Shown piece by piece: positions 1 through 7,992 of a stretch of 64,000 bases of DNA. Position 1 is the stretch's first letter, and every line of letters begins with the position of its first letter. The translations under genes were made by a program, and so were the position numbers. Location: assembly GCA_018223385.1 (NCBI GenBank), contig JAGTTR010000015.1, positions 1 through 64,000 on the forward strand. Reading direction: 5' to 3'. Below the pieces are notes generated by a model, which was not told the origin of the DNA, did no database searches, and saw nothing but the letters and a program-made list of their open reading frames with translations. The stretch comes from Oscillospiraceae bacterium Marseille-Q3528. GTDB lineage: Bacteria; Bacillota; Clostridia; Lachnospirales; Lachnospiraceae.

Positions 1-163
1 ACGGGATAAACGCTGAAGGCATCTAAGCGTGAAGCCCCCCTCAAGATGAGATATCCCAGCGAAAGCTGTAAGACCCCTTGAAGACGACAAGGTAGATAGG
101 GCAGAGGTGGAAGTGCGGTAACGCATGCAGCTGACTGTCACTAATAGGTCGAGGGCTTGACCA
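1..163 (+). rRNA. rrl: 23S ribosomal RNA, 3' end (partial)
   Basis: The first ~163 bases match the conserved 3' end of bacterial 23S rRNA: the GAAGGCATCTAAGC segment, the AAGACGACAAGGTAGATAGG-like stretch, and the terminal helix strand ending in TAGGTCGAGGGCTTGACC. The 5' part lies outside the window. The exact mature 3' end is approximate. The rRNA is followed directly by tRNAs on the same strand, so it is probably one rrn operon. No 5S rRNA is recognisable in the 150-base spacer that follows. Confidence 0.95.
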
Positions 164-316
164 AAAGCACTTAGTGATTGGCGAGCGCGAAGCGCGAAGA
201 CAGAACTTAGTGCGTTGGTCGTTCGAACGAATGAAGATGAGTTCGAACTTCCGACAGTGGTTCAGGAAAAACGGATGTAATGCAATATGTGGTTTTGAAG
301 GTATATTCCTTCATAC

Positions 317-390
317 GGCCCAGTGGCTCAGTTGGTTAGAGCGTCGCCCTGTCACGGCGAAGGTCGTCGGTTCGAGTCCGATCTGGGTCG
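317..390 (+). tRNA. tRNA-Asp (GTC)
   Basis: Cloverleaf with acceptor GGCCCAG pairing CTGGGTC, T-loop GGTTCGAGTCC and anticodon GTC in the loop between CGCCCT and ACGGCG. CCA is not encoded. First tRNA after the 23S gene, in the same direction. Confidence 0.95.
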
Positions 391-421
391 TTTGTTTTTA
401 TAAGCTATAATATTTCAGCGC

Positions 422-494
422 GGGATCTTAGCTCAGCTGGGAGAGCATCTGCCTTACAAGCAGAGGGTCATAGGTTCGAGCCCTATAGGTCCCA
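422..494 (+). tRNA. tRNA-Val (TAC)
   Basis: Acceptor GGGATCT pairs with AGGTCCC, anticodon TAC in the loop CTTACAA, T-arm GGTTCGAGCCC. Part of the rrn-distal tRNA array. Confidence 0.95.
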
Positions 495-516
495 CTTAGA
501 GGTAATCGCCTCGAAT

Positions 517-589
517 GCCGATGTGGCTCAATTGGCAGAGCAGCTGATTTGTAATCAGCAGGTTATCGGTTCGAGTCCGATCATCGGCT
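517..589 (+). tRNA. tRNA-Thr (TGT)
   Basis: Acceptor GCCGATG pairs with CATCGGC, anticodon TGT in the loop TTTGTAA, T-arm GGTTCGAGTCC, discriminator T. Confidence 0.95.
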
Positions 590-600
590 TATAAAAACTT

Positions 601-682
601 GGATGGATTCCCGAGTGGCCAAAGGGGACAGACTGTAAATCTGCTGCAAATTGCTTCGGTGGTTCGAATCCACCTCCATCCA
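601..682 (+). tRNA. tRNA-Tyr (GTA)
   Basis: Class II tRNA with a long variable arm (GCTGCAAATTGCTTCGG region), acceptor GGATGGA pairing TCCATCC, anticodon GTA in the loop CTGTAAA. The 82-nt length fits bacterial tRNA-Tyr. Confidence 0.95.
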
Positions 683-717
683 TTTTCAGACAATGTCTGA
701 GGATAATTATATATTAT

Positions 718-791
<74 letters not shown>

Positions 792-817
792 TTTTTAGCT
801 GTAGCACAGCGTAACAT

Positions 818-890
<73 letters not shown>

Positions 891-912
891 TTTGGTTGTA
901 TCAATCAACCGT

Positions 913-985
913 GGGATATTAGCTCAGTTGGTAGAGCACTTGACTTTTAATCAAGTTGTCCGGGGTTCGAATCCCCGATGTCTCA
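913..985 (+). tRNA. tRNA-Lys (TTT), integration target
   Basis: Acceptor GGGATAT pairs with ATGTCTC, anticodon TTT in the loop CTTTTAA, T-arm GGGGTTCGAATCCCC. It is the last tRNA of the array. Its 3' 24 bases plus one following T recur exactly at 13506-13530, so this gene was the insertion target of the downstream island. The tRNA was left intact, as is usual for tyrosine-recombinase elements that carry a copy of the tRNA 3' end. Confidence 0.95.
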
Positions 986-986
986 T
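962..986 (+). repeat. attL-like direct repeat (tRNA-Lys 3' end)
   Basis: The last 24 bases of tRNA-Lys (T-arm and 3' acceptor strand) plus one T. Identical over 25 bp to 13506-13530; the bases on either side differ. Confidence 0.85.
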
Positions 987-998
987 TTTTTGAAATTG

Positions 999-1032
999 TG
1001 GAAGTACTGAGAAATTAGTACTTCCATTTTTT
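999..1032 (+). terminator. Rho-independent terminator after tRNA-Lys
   Basis: Perfect 10-bp stem TGGAAGTACT / AGTACTTCCA with an 8-nt loop followed by T6. It ends the rrn/tRNA transcript. It lies inside the island, so it was probably brought in by the element (a second terminator follows the right repeat at 13540). Confidence 0.85.
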
Positions 1033-1096
1033 ATAAGATCATATGAGATTGATTGAAGCTTGCTATTTATCAAAATATTAAGTATAGTATTATCTA

Positions 1097-1196
1097 TCGG
1101 GAATGAAGTGCTCCCTTGGCATCCATAATACCAGAACCGCTTATAAAGCTGATGACTTCTGCGATCAAATCACGCAGATAGTGTCAGCTTTTTCTG
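1097..1196 (+). promoter_or_regulatory. fluoride (crcB-type) riboswitch with terminator
   Basis: The aptamer-like stretch 1099-1163 has the order of conserved segments of the fluoride riboswitch: GGGAATGAAG, then CTCCC, then AACCGC, then GCTGATGACTTCTGC. The last segment also forms the 5' side of a hairpin (AAGCTGA...TCTGCG with CGCAGA...TCAGCTT, 1146-1190) followed by a T-run, a classical expression platform in which ligand binding and termination exclude each other. The next gene is a cation/proton antiporter remnant with a good RBS. Sodium/proton antiporters are among the families known to be controlled by this riboswitch class. No covariance search was run. Confidence 0.75.
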
Positions 1197-1214
1197 CGTA
1201 TAAAGGAGGATTTT

Positions 1215-1473
1215 ATGTTATTAAGTATTGCAATGATCATGATATTAGGTCTGCTTCTGGGAGGGCTTTGTCAGAAAGCAAAAGTACCAGGCCTTCTGGG
1301 AATGCTGGTAACGGGCATGATACTAGGGCCATATGCGCTGAACATGATAAATGGTTCTATTTTAGGTGTTTCTTCAGAAATCAGAAAGATCGCACTTGTT
1401 ATTATTCTTACAAGAGCCGGATTGAGTCTTGATATTTCCGGATTAAAAAAGATCGGCCGATCGGCAGTTATGA
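1215..1473 (+). pseudogene. cation:proton antiporter (CPA family), N-terminal fragment
   Basis: The start ATG is preceded by AAAGGAGGATTTT. The first ~87 residues are hydrophobic and read like the N-terminus of a CPA-type antiporter: MILGLLLGGLCQKAKVPGL, then GMLVTGMILGP, then LTRAGLSLDI. Family members are usually about 400 residues or more. Homology-like sequence stops near 1473, where the DNA switches to a flavoprotein fragment in another frame; the antiporter frame then runs only to a stop at 1523. It therefore cannot give a working transporter. Its fluoride-type leader suggests a former role in fluoride or pH stress. Confidence 0.7.
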
Positions 1474-1740
1474 TGTGGCAGGCTGAAACATGGGCCGTAT
1501 ACGGCAACGCCACGTCAGGTTAGCATTCACTATACAATGGGCGGCGTGGGCGGCGTGACGATTGATTCGGATGCGCATGTATTGGACAAGGAAGGCCGCA
1601 TTATTCCAGGGCTTTATGCAGCCGGTGAGATTACAGGAGGGATACATGGCAGTAACCGGCTGGGTGGCAATGCAATTACAGATATTATCGTATTTGGGTT
1701 ACAGGCCGCGAAAAGTATGGTAAAAGATACGATTGGCTGA
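1474..1740 (+). pseudogene. flavocytochrome c / fumarate-reductase-like flavoprotein, C-terminal fragment
   Basis: An open frame without its own early start (from about 1474) contains IHYTMGGVGGV, then DKEGRIIPGLYAAGEITGG, then GSNRLGGNAITDIIVFG, the C-terminal signature of FAD-dependent fumarate/urocanate-reductase-type flavoproteins (active-site HTMGG-like segment and the last FAD-contact region). Only ~88 residues of a normally ~450-600-residue enzyme remain, with the FAD-binding Rossmann N-terminus missing. The upstream boundary coincides with the end of the antiporter fragment, so an internal deletion probably joined two formerly separate genes. Confidence 0.75.
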
Positions 1741-1778
1741 TGATTTAAAAAATTATTGGCGTGTATGGGCCACAGTGT

Positions 1779-1810
1779 AAAGCCCACCGAGAGTGCAATC
1801 GGTGGGCTTT
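1779..1810. terminator. bidirectional-looking terminator hairpin
   Basis: Perfect 12-bp stem AAAGCCCACCGA / TCGGTGGGCTTT with an 8-nt loop between the + strand remnant and the convergent minus-strand ABC gene, whose stop codon (1809-1811) overlaps the stem base. The A/T flanks allow termination in both directions. Confidence 0.75.
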
Positions 1811-3305
1811 AGGTTACCGTATAGATCATTTTGTAGAGGTCATCAGCCGTTGTTTCCTGAGAAATGATTTCGTCGACGATTTCCCCGTCCTTAAGAATGA
1901 GGATTCGTTCACACATGTTGATTACTTCCAAAACATTGGACGAGAAGAGAATAATTGCTTTTTTGCTCAGAAGTAAATTGTTTATGATGTTATAAATCTG
2001 TACTTTTCCTATATTGTCGATGCTGACAGATGGTTCATCCAGCAGAAGCAGTTGAGCACCTGACATGATAGAACGAGAGAAAGCAATTTTTTTCTGTGTG
2101 CCATTACTGAGATGTTTTACTTGTTCACTTTTACTAAGTTCCATTTCCAGATTGTCTTGAAGGTTAATAGAAATCAAGGTTTCTTTTGTAGAAGAAATTA
2201 CAAATGGCAGGAAACGATGAGAACTCTGTCTGTAATTGCCTAGTAAAATATTATCAGATAGGTTCATGTCAGGAACCAGGTTATTATTATCTACCGTGTT
2301 GGAAATCAGAGCTATTCCATGGCGGCGGGCATCAGATTTGTTACGAATCTTCACAGTTCGGTGGTTGATACGGGTTGTACCCGATGTGTTGTGTAAATGT
2401 CCGGCAATTACTTTGGCAAGCGTGCTTTTCCCGGAACCTGATGCACCAATGATTCCGATAATTTCTCCTTCATGAATTTCCAAAGAGATATTTTTCAGAG
2501 CATTTCCATAAGATAATTGACTGCACTGATAGATGATATCTCCTTTTGTTAGATGCATTTTGGGAAAAAGAACACGGTTTTTCATAACATCCGTTAAATA
2601 GGTGTTTTCATCTTTTGTGTGATACTTCGGTGAAAGGTAGCCATCTTGGATGATTTGAATGGAATCGCAAACTTGGGTCAGTTGTATAATGTTTTGAGAT
2701 GCAATTAGAATTGCAAAACCTTCGGAGGACAATTGTTTCAATAGTCGGATAAATTCCTGCTGTTCTTTTCGATCCATTTCTGAAAGACAATCATCAATCA
2801 GAAGAACTTTTGCAGAGCGTACAACCGCACGCATAATGAGAATAATATAACGTTCTGCAACTGTGAGCGTTTGTAATTTGGCATTTAAATCGATGGAACA
2901 CTGATAATGCTGCAAATGTTTATTTGCTTCTTTTTCCAAAGCCTTTTGATGATACCAAGGAGTATAAAAGGCTTTTGGCTGAAAAGAACCGAGATAAATA
3001 TTATCGCCTGCGGACATATTGAAAGCAAGCTGTTCATCTCCCAGGATTGCTGAAATACCAAGAAATGTTCCCTTTTGACAGCTTATTGAGGAATAAGGCA
3101 CATTTTCAATATAGAAAATTCCGGTATCTACGCTGACGATTCCGGAGAGTACTTTGATTAAAGTGGTTTTTGCAGAGGCATTAACACCCCAAATTCCCAG
3201 TATTTCTCCTTGGGTGAGATCCACGGATACATCATTTAAAATGTAATGCTGGTTGTATTGTTTGTTTAAGCCTACAGCTCGAAAAATAGAATCGTTTGTT
3301 GTCAT
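1809..3305 (-). CDS. tandem ABC ATPase of the RbsA/MglA type, N-terminal Walker A degenerate
   Basis: 498 residues with the two-NBD layout of monosaccharide importer ATPases (RbsA, MglA, XylG). The N-terminal domain has a Walker A in which both later glycines are alanine (GVNASAKT, about residue 40) and an atypical signature (LTVAE). The C-terminal domain has an intact Walker A (GASGSGKST), a modified signature (LSNGTQKK) and Walker B LLLLDEPS. It lies 33 nt behind the DeoR-type gene in the same direction, with RBS AGAGG before the ATG, and is transcribed away from the complete importer whose own ATPase is at 4329. It may be a decaying duplicate, a second ATPase with altered regulation, or a non-transport regulator. 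The last two are inference. Confidence 0.75.
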   Translation of the reverse strand: MTTNDSIFRAVGLNKQYNQHYILNDVSVDLTQGEILGIWGVNASAKTTLIKVLSGIVSVDTGIFYIENVPYSSISCQKGTFLGISAILGDEQLAFNMSAGDNIYLGSFQPKAFYTPWYHQKALEKEANKHLQHYQCSIDLNAKLQTLTVAERYIILIMRAVVRSAKVLLIDDCLSEMDRKEQQEFIRLLKQLSSEGFAILIASQNIIQLTQVCDSIQIIQDGYLSPKYHTKDENTYLTDVMKNRVLFPKMHLTKGDIIYQCSQLSYGNALKNISLEIHEGEIIGIIGASGSGKSTLAKVIAGHLHNTSGTTRINHRTVKIRNKSDARRHGIALISNTVDNNNLVPDMNLSDNILLGNYRQSSHRFLPFVISSTKETLISINLQDNLEMELSKSEQVKHLSNGTQKKIAFSRSIMSGAQLLLLDEPSVSIDNIGKVQIYNIINNLLLSKKAIILFSSNVLEVINMCERILILKDGEIVDEIISQETTADDLYKMIYTVT

Positions 3306-3338
3306 AACAGCCTCTGTAAATAATAAAACCGGAGAAAA

Positions 3339-4118
3339 TCAGTGAATGGATTCTAAATCGTAGGAAGAATATACACGAATGGAATTATTAATGAAATATT
3401 CAATATATTCTTCCGGAAGATTTCCGCTGGACACAACTAAATCGACTTGATCCAGTGGAGCTAACTGGAAGAGTGCATTTTTATCAAAAGCATCTTCATT
3501 GACACATATAATTTTTTGACTTGTATTGGACAGAACCGTTTTATAAATTGCACACCTATCAGAATTACGCATAAGAAAACCACGCGTTTTATTGATAACA
3601 TCCACGCCAATGATTGTTTTATCATAGACCAGCTTGGATAAATAAGCAGTTACATCGTTGCCGGAAGTATAACTGCAGGAGTCTTCTTTGGTAAGAATTC
3701 CACCGGGAATAATTGTTTGAATGTGAGGATAATCGGCCAGTATTACAGCGGCAAGCATGTTGTTGGTTACCACGGTCAGCTGGTGCTTTTCCGAAAGAAG
3801 CGGGGCAATGGATGTCCCAAAAACATCTGAACCAAGATAAATGACATCGCCATCATTTACCAGGGAAGCTGCAATTTTACTAATATTTTCAGCATAGCGA
3901 GAGCCTGTATTAATGGAAAAACCTGTAGGTGAAGCGGCATCTTTTAAAACAGCGCCCCCATGGGTACGAATCAGAAATCCGATACTTTCCAGATATTCAA
4001 GATCCTTTCGAATCGTAACTTCTGAAACTCCGAACTGTGTACTGAGTCTTGAAACATTAATTTGCCGATTTTCCATTAATAATTCTTGAATGGCTTTTCT
4101 ACGGTCTTTTGTAAACAT
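3339..4118 (-). CDS. DeoR-family transcriptional regulator
   Basis: 259 residues. The N-terminal winged helix (residues 1-57) has the DeoR pattern: DRRKAIQELL, then INVSRLSTQFGVSEVTIRKD, then LEYLESIGFLIRTHGGAV. The remainder resembles the DeoR sensor domain (DVIYLGSDVFGTSIAPLL, then VVTNNMLAAVILAD), a ribose-5-phosphate-isomerase-like fold that usually binds a sugar phosphate. It is divergently transcribed from the importer/GRE operon and first in a two-gene operon with the degenerate ABC ATPase. Probable role: repressor of the importer and GRE genes, responding to a phosphorylated sugar-like intermediate (inferred from context). Confidence 0.88.
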   Translation of the reverse strand: MFTKDRRKAIQELLMENRQINVSRLSTQFGVSEVTIRKDLEYLESIGFLIRTHGGAVLKDAASPTGFSINTGSRYAENISKIAASLVNDGDVIYLGSDVFGTSIAPLLSEKHQLTVVTNNMLAAVILADYPHIQTIIPGGILTKEDSCSYTSGNDVTAYLSKLVYDKTIIGVDVINKTRGFLMRNSDRCAIYKTVLSNTSQKIICVNEDAFDKNALFQLAPLDQVDLVVSSGNLPEEYIEYFINNSIRVYSSYDLESIH

Positions 4119-4216
4119 TTTCTGCCTCTTTCTTACTAATCTCTATCATCTTATTATATCACACATTAAAAATAATGGCAAAAAAGTTTTGAAAAAAAGG
4201 GTTTGATTTGTCATAA

Positions 4217-4246
4217 TTCACAAAAAATTAACAAAAATATTGTGAA
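4217..4246. promoter_or_regulatory. candidate DeoR operator in the divergent promoter region
   Basis: Inverted repeat TTCACAA-16-TTGTGAA in the 210-bp AT-rich gap between the DeoR gene and the importer operon. Spacing of about two helical turns suits a dimeric or tetrameric regulator. A possible + promoter (TTGAAA ... TATATG) lies downstream of it before the RBS at 4314. Confidence 0.45.
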
Positions 4247-4328
4247 AAGAAACACTAGAAGTTTTGAAACGAAAGGTATATTGTTGTTATATGAAGTACA
4301 TAAACGAGAAGAAGGGAGGAGATGTGAA

Positions 4329-5813
4329 GTGGCAGAAAAGTTTCTTGAAATGAAGTCGATATGCAAATCATTCGGAACAACCCAGATCTTATTCAATATT
4401 GATTTTGATATTGAATGTGGAGAAGTTCATGCACTGGTTGGTGAGAACGGAGCCGGTAAGTCAACCTTGATCAAGGTACTTGCAGGGGTACATAAACCGG
4501 AAAGTGGACAGATATATATAAATGGGCAGGAAGCAAAGATAGAGTCTCCAAAGAATGCGTTTGATTATGGAATCAGTACAATTCATCAGGAATTTAATTT
4601 GGTCGAGGAATTGGATGTTGCAGCAAATATTTTTCTTGGCAGAGAACCTCATACGATGAAGGGAATTATTGATAAAAAGAAAACATATGAAGTAACACAG
4701 CAGTTGCTTGATCGAATTTCGGCTACAATCAGTCCTAAAGATATTGTAAAAAATTTGAGTGTTGCTGAAAAACAAATGGTTGAGATTTGCAAGGCACTTT
4801 CAATAGAATCTAAACTTTTAATTATGGATGAGCCTTCTGCAGTATTATCACAAAAGGAAATTATTAAGCTATTTGAAATTATTAAATCGCTGCAGAATCA
4901 AGGAATTTCTATCATTTATATTTCTCATCGTCTGGATGAACTTCCGGTTATCGCTAATCGATGTAGTGTTATGAGAGACGGACATATGGTTGGACAATTG
5001 AATAAAGAAGAACTTCAGAAAAATCGAATTACAACAATGATGATTGGCCGAGAATTAAAAAATCAATTTCCAGCTGTTGACAAGAACATTACAGACGTTG
5101 TTTTGAAAGTGGAAGATTTGAATGAAGAAGGTGTTTTGAAAGATATTTCTTTTGAGGTTAGAGCAGGAGAGATTCTAGGGTTTTCCGGTCTGGTGGGATC
5201 TGGAAGAACGGAGATTATGAGAGCGATCTTGGGTGTGGATAAGAAGACGAGTGGTAAGATCTATTTAAATAATCAGGAAATTGAATTCAAATCGACGATA
5301 GATGCGAAAAGAAAAGGCGTTGTCATGGTTCCGGAGGAAAGAAAACTTCATGGTTTGGTTCTGACTATGTCTGTGGAGGATAATATTGGCCTTCCGTATT
5401 ATAACACCATGAGTAAAGCCGGGGTACTGAGTTTCCGGCAGATGGAAAAACAGACAGACAATCTGATTGAGGATTTTAATATCAGACCAAATCGGAAGGA
5501 TATTCTAACCGGAAACATGAGTGGAGGAAATCAGCAAAAGGTAGTAATTGCCAAATGGTCATATCAGCCGCAGAAGGTTTTAATACTGGATGAGCCGACA
5601 AGAGGTGTTGATGTAGGAGCAAAAGCGGAAATTTATCGAATCATACAGAATATTGCAAAACAAGGAGTGGCAATTATTATGATCTCTTCTGACTTGCCGG
5701 AAATTCTAGGTATTAGTGATCGCATTCTTGTAATGCGGGAAGGAAAAATCTCCGGTGAAATTACGAATAAGGAGATGTTTACGGAAGAAGAAGTTATGAA
5801 ATACGCATTCTAA
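4329..5813 (+). CDS. sugar ABC transporter ATP-binding protein (RbsA/MglA-like)
   Basis: 494 residues with two ABC domains. The N-terminal domain has Walker A GENGAGKST and Walker B LLIMDEPSA; the C-terminal domain has GLVGSGRTE, signature LSGGNQQKV-like (MSGGNQQKV) and ILDEPTRGVDVGAK. The degenerate second P-loop is normal for this family. The GTG at 4329 is chosen because GGGAGGA at 4314-4320 sits 8 nt upstream and family length fits; an in-frame ATG at 4203 would add 42 atypical residues. It energises import by the permease at 5828 with the binding lipoprotein at 6845. First gene of the importer-GRE operon. Confidence 0.92.
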   Translation: MAEKFLEMKSICKSFGTTQILFNIDFDIECGEVHALVGENGAGKSTLIKVLAGVHKPESGQIYINGQEAKIESPKNAFDYGISTIHQEFNLVEELDVAANIFLGREPHTMKGIIDKKKTYEVTQQLLDRISATISPKDIVKNLSVAEKQMVEICKALSIESKLLIMDEPSAVLSQKEIIKLFEIIKSLQNQGISIIYISHRLDELPVIANRCSVMRDGHMVGQLNKEELQKNRITTMMIGRELKNQFPAVDKNITDVVLKVEDLNEEGVLKDISFEVRAGEILGFSGLVGSGRTEIMRAILGVDKKTSGKIYLNNQEIEFKSTIDAKRKGVVMVPEERKLHGLVLTMSVEDNIGLPYYNTMSKAGVLSFRQMEKQTDNLIEDFNIRPNRKDILTGNMSGGNQQKVVIAKWSYQPQKVLILDEPTRGVDVGAKAEIYRIIQNIAKQGVAIIMISSDLPEILGISDRILVMREGKISGEITNKEMFTEEEVMKYAF

Positions 5814-5827
5814 AAGGGGTTAATACA

Positions 5828-6769
5828 ATGGATAAATTTAAAAAATTTAAAAATTCATTTTCTGTAGGCGGGGCGTTGATAGGGCTTATTGTTTTGTTTA
5901 TTGTATTTTCAATTTTGTCACCTGCTTTTTTAAAACTTTACAACATTACAAATATTTTAAGACAGAGTTCTATCAATCTAATTCTTACGGTCGGAATGAC
6001 CTTTATTATTCTTACAGGCGGTATTGATTTGGCAGTCGGTGGTATTCAGGCCTTAGTAGGAACATTGGTGGCAGGAATGCTGGTAAATGGTTTGGGTTTG
6101 GTTCCAGCGTTCATTTTAGGACTCCTTGTAGGGGCCGTATTTGGAGCGTTGGCGGGAGCACTGGTTGCGTATGGAAAAGTCCCGGCATTTATTACTACCA
6201 TGGCTACCTGTATGATAGCAAGAGCAATTGCATTCCTGTATAGCGGTGGTTATCCAATTACTGGTTTGCCAAGTTCATTTTCTTATATTGGGACAGGCAT
6301 GGTTGGAGGCATTCCGGTGCCAGTTATCATCGCAGTTATTGTTGTTATATTTGGATTCTTTATTTTAAAGAAAACGATTCTTGGCAGATATATTTATGCA
6401 ATTGGAGGAAATGAGCAGGCGGTTGCATTCTCTGGGGTGAATGTTAAAGCGCGTAAGGTAATCATTTACACATTATCGGGGGTACTTACAGCAATTGCGG
6501 GGTGTATTTTGATTGCTCGAATGAATTCCGGACAGCCGAGTGCAGCAGATGGAGCTGAGACGGATATTATTGCTGCTGTGGTTATTGGCGGAACAAGTTT
6601 GAGTGGAGGAACCGGTGGATTATTTGGATCTGTGATAGGGTGTTTACTGATTACGGTTTTAAGAAATGGATTGACCCTTCTTGATGTTAATACTTATATT
6701 CAGAGTATTATTCTTGGAAGTGTTATTCTGGGAGCTGTTTTGCTTGATATGAAGAAAAAAGATAAATAA
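5828..6769 (+). CDS. sugar ABC transporter permease (RbsC-like)
   Basis: 313 residues, very hydrophobic with about 8-10 membrane segments. It carries family hallmarks TVGMTFIILTGGIDLAVGG near residue 57 and AVVIGGTSLSGGTGGLFGS near residue 250. It forms the membrane channel of the importer, probably as a homodimer. Starts 14 nt after the ATPase stop with RBS AAAGGGG. Order ATPase-permease-binding protein is typical of rbs/mgl-like operons. Confidence 0.93.
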   Translation: MDKFKKFKNSFSVGGALIGLIVLFIVFSILSPAFLKLYNITNILRQSSINLILTVGMTFIILTGGIDLAVGGIQALVGTLVAGMLVNGLGLVPAFILGLLVGAVFGALAGALVAYGKVPAFITTMATCMIARAIAFLYSGGYPITGLPSSFSYIGTGMVGGIPVPVIIAVIVVIFGFFILKKTILGRYIYAIGGNEQAVAFSGVNVKARKVIIYTLSGVLTAIAGCILIARMNSGQPSAADGAETDIIAAVVIGGTSLSGGTGGLFGSVIGCLLITVLRNGLTLLDVNTYIQSIILGSVILGAVLLDMKKKDK

Positions 6770-6785
6770 AGGGGAAAAGGGATTT

Positions 6786-6799
6786 TCACTGCGCAGTGA
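6786..6799. promoter_or_regulatory. perfect 14-bp palindrome between permease and binding-protein genes
   Basis: TCACTGCGCAGTGA is self-complementary and lies 16 nt after the permease stop. It could be a small mRNA hairpin that sets differential expression or stability (binding proteins are usually needed in excess), or an operator. No T-run follows. Confidence 0.4.
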
Positions 6800-6844
6800 T
6801 TTCTATAAAAACTAAAAATAATGTATATTTGGGAGGTTTTCACT

Positions 6845-7909
6845 ATGAAGAAAAAAATGATGGCTCTTGTTCTTGCTGTAGTTATGAGTGCTTCAGCAAC
6901 AGCGTGTGGTTCTTCGACAGGCACAACAGAAACAAAGGGAGAAAAAACAGAAGATGCAGCTTCTGAAGAGGGAACTGTAGTTGTGGCACAGGCAATGCCT
7001 ACTTTAAACAATCCCTGGTATGTACAGTTTGCAAATGGATCTAAAGATATGGCTGAGAAACTGGGAATTAAGTTTTCTCAGGTTACAAACCCGGGTGATT
7101 CTGAATGGGATCCGGAAGCACAGATTGGTATAATTGAGAATTTAATTGCAACAGAACCAGATGTTATTGAGATTGACCCGACTTCCACAGATGGTATTAA
7201 TACAGCCATTGAAGAGGCAGCAACTATGGGAATTACGGTTGTAACCTCCGGATCCAGAACATCTTCTGAACATGTATCCTGCTCCATTACAGCCGATAAT
7301 TATCAAGGTGGCGTATCTTGCGGAAAAGAGATGGTAAAACTTTTGAATGGTGCTGGGAAGATTATTGTTTTGGATGCGACACCTGGAAGAGATGTTATGG
7401 ATGCACGTGTAAAAGGTTTTAAAGATGGAATTGCTGATTCTCAAATTGAAATCGTTGCAGAGCAGTGTGGTAATTCCACAAGAGAAGAAGCATTGACGGT
7501 TATGGAGAATTTATTACAGGCAAATCCGGATATTGATGCTGTATGGGCTGCAAATGATGAGATGGCACTTGGTGCAGTTGAGGCACTCAGAAGTGTTGGT
7601 AAGGTCGGCCAGGTAATTGTCGGCGGATTTGATGCAACTGAAGATGCTACGAATTCTATTCAGGCAGGAGAAATGACATATACAATTGATCAGATTCCTT
7701 ATGAAGAAGGTGTTCGTGCAATTGCGATTTCTTTTATGCTTGCCAAAGGTCTTGATATTCCGGATGAAGATATCGAGCTTCCGATGACAGAAGCTTCCGT
7801 TGTTGACCCTAATACAGTTGACGCATTTGTAAATGATAAAGATTCTATTAATGCTGAAACGCTTGACAGTGTTATTGAAGCGTATGGATTAACAGACTAT
7901 GTAAAATAG
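6845..7909 (+). CDS. sugar-binding lipoprotein of an ABC importer (RbsB/periplasmic-binding type 1)
   Basis: 354 residues. Lipoprotein signal: MKKKMM, a hydrophobic core, and lipobox SATAC with Cys21 as lipidation site, so the protein is anchored outside the membrane. The mature part is a type-1 binding fold (LNNPWYVQFANGSKDMAEKL, then PDVIEIDPTSTDGINTAIEE, then AVWAANDEMALGAVEAL, then IVGGFDATEDA). The ATG at 6845 is preferred (GGGAGG 6831-6836) over an in-frame ATG at 6821. Ligand not deducible: the family binds ribose, galactose, xylose, inositol, autoinducer-2 and similar compounds. Third gene of the importer operon, just ahead of the GRE. Confidence 0.9.
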   Translation: MKKKMMALVLAVVMSASATACGSSTGTTETKGEKTEDAASEEGTVVVAQAMPTLNNPWYVQFANGSKDMAEKLGIKFSQVTNPGDSEWDPEAQIGIIENLIATEPDVIEIDPTSTDGINTAIEEAATMGITVVTSGSRTSSEHVSCSITADNYQGGVSCGKEMVKLLNGAGKIIVLDATPGRDVMDARVKGFKDGIADSQIEIVAEQCGNSTREEALTVMENLLQANPDIDAVWAANDEMALGAVEALRSVGKVGQVIVGGFDATEDATNSIQAGEMTYTIDQIPYEEGVRAIAISFMLAKGLDIPDEDIELPMTEASVVDPNTVDAFVNDKDSINAETLDSVIEAYGLTDYVK

Positions 7910-7926
7910 TATCCCCCTAATAAAGA

Positions 7927-7972
7927 ATAATACGGGCAGAGGCTAGGATAATACAGCTTCTGCCTGTATTAT
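7927..7972 (+). terminator. strong hairpin between binding protein and GRE genes
   Basis: A 14-bp stem (7927-7940 with 7959-7972, one G-T pair) with an 18-nt loop, and no clean T-run. It probably acts as a partial terminator or processing/stability element, separating importer and enzyme expression within one operon. Confidence 0.6.
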
Positions 7973-7992
7973 CCCATCCTGATGAGCGAGGT

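Noticed and set aside
174..410. 78-codon + strand ORF
   Set aside because: It runs through the 23S-tRNA spacer and the complete tRNA-Asp gene; no protein-like features.
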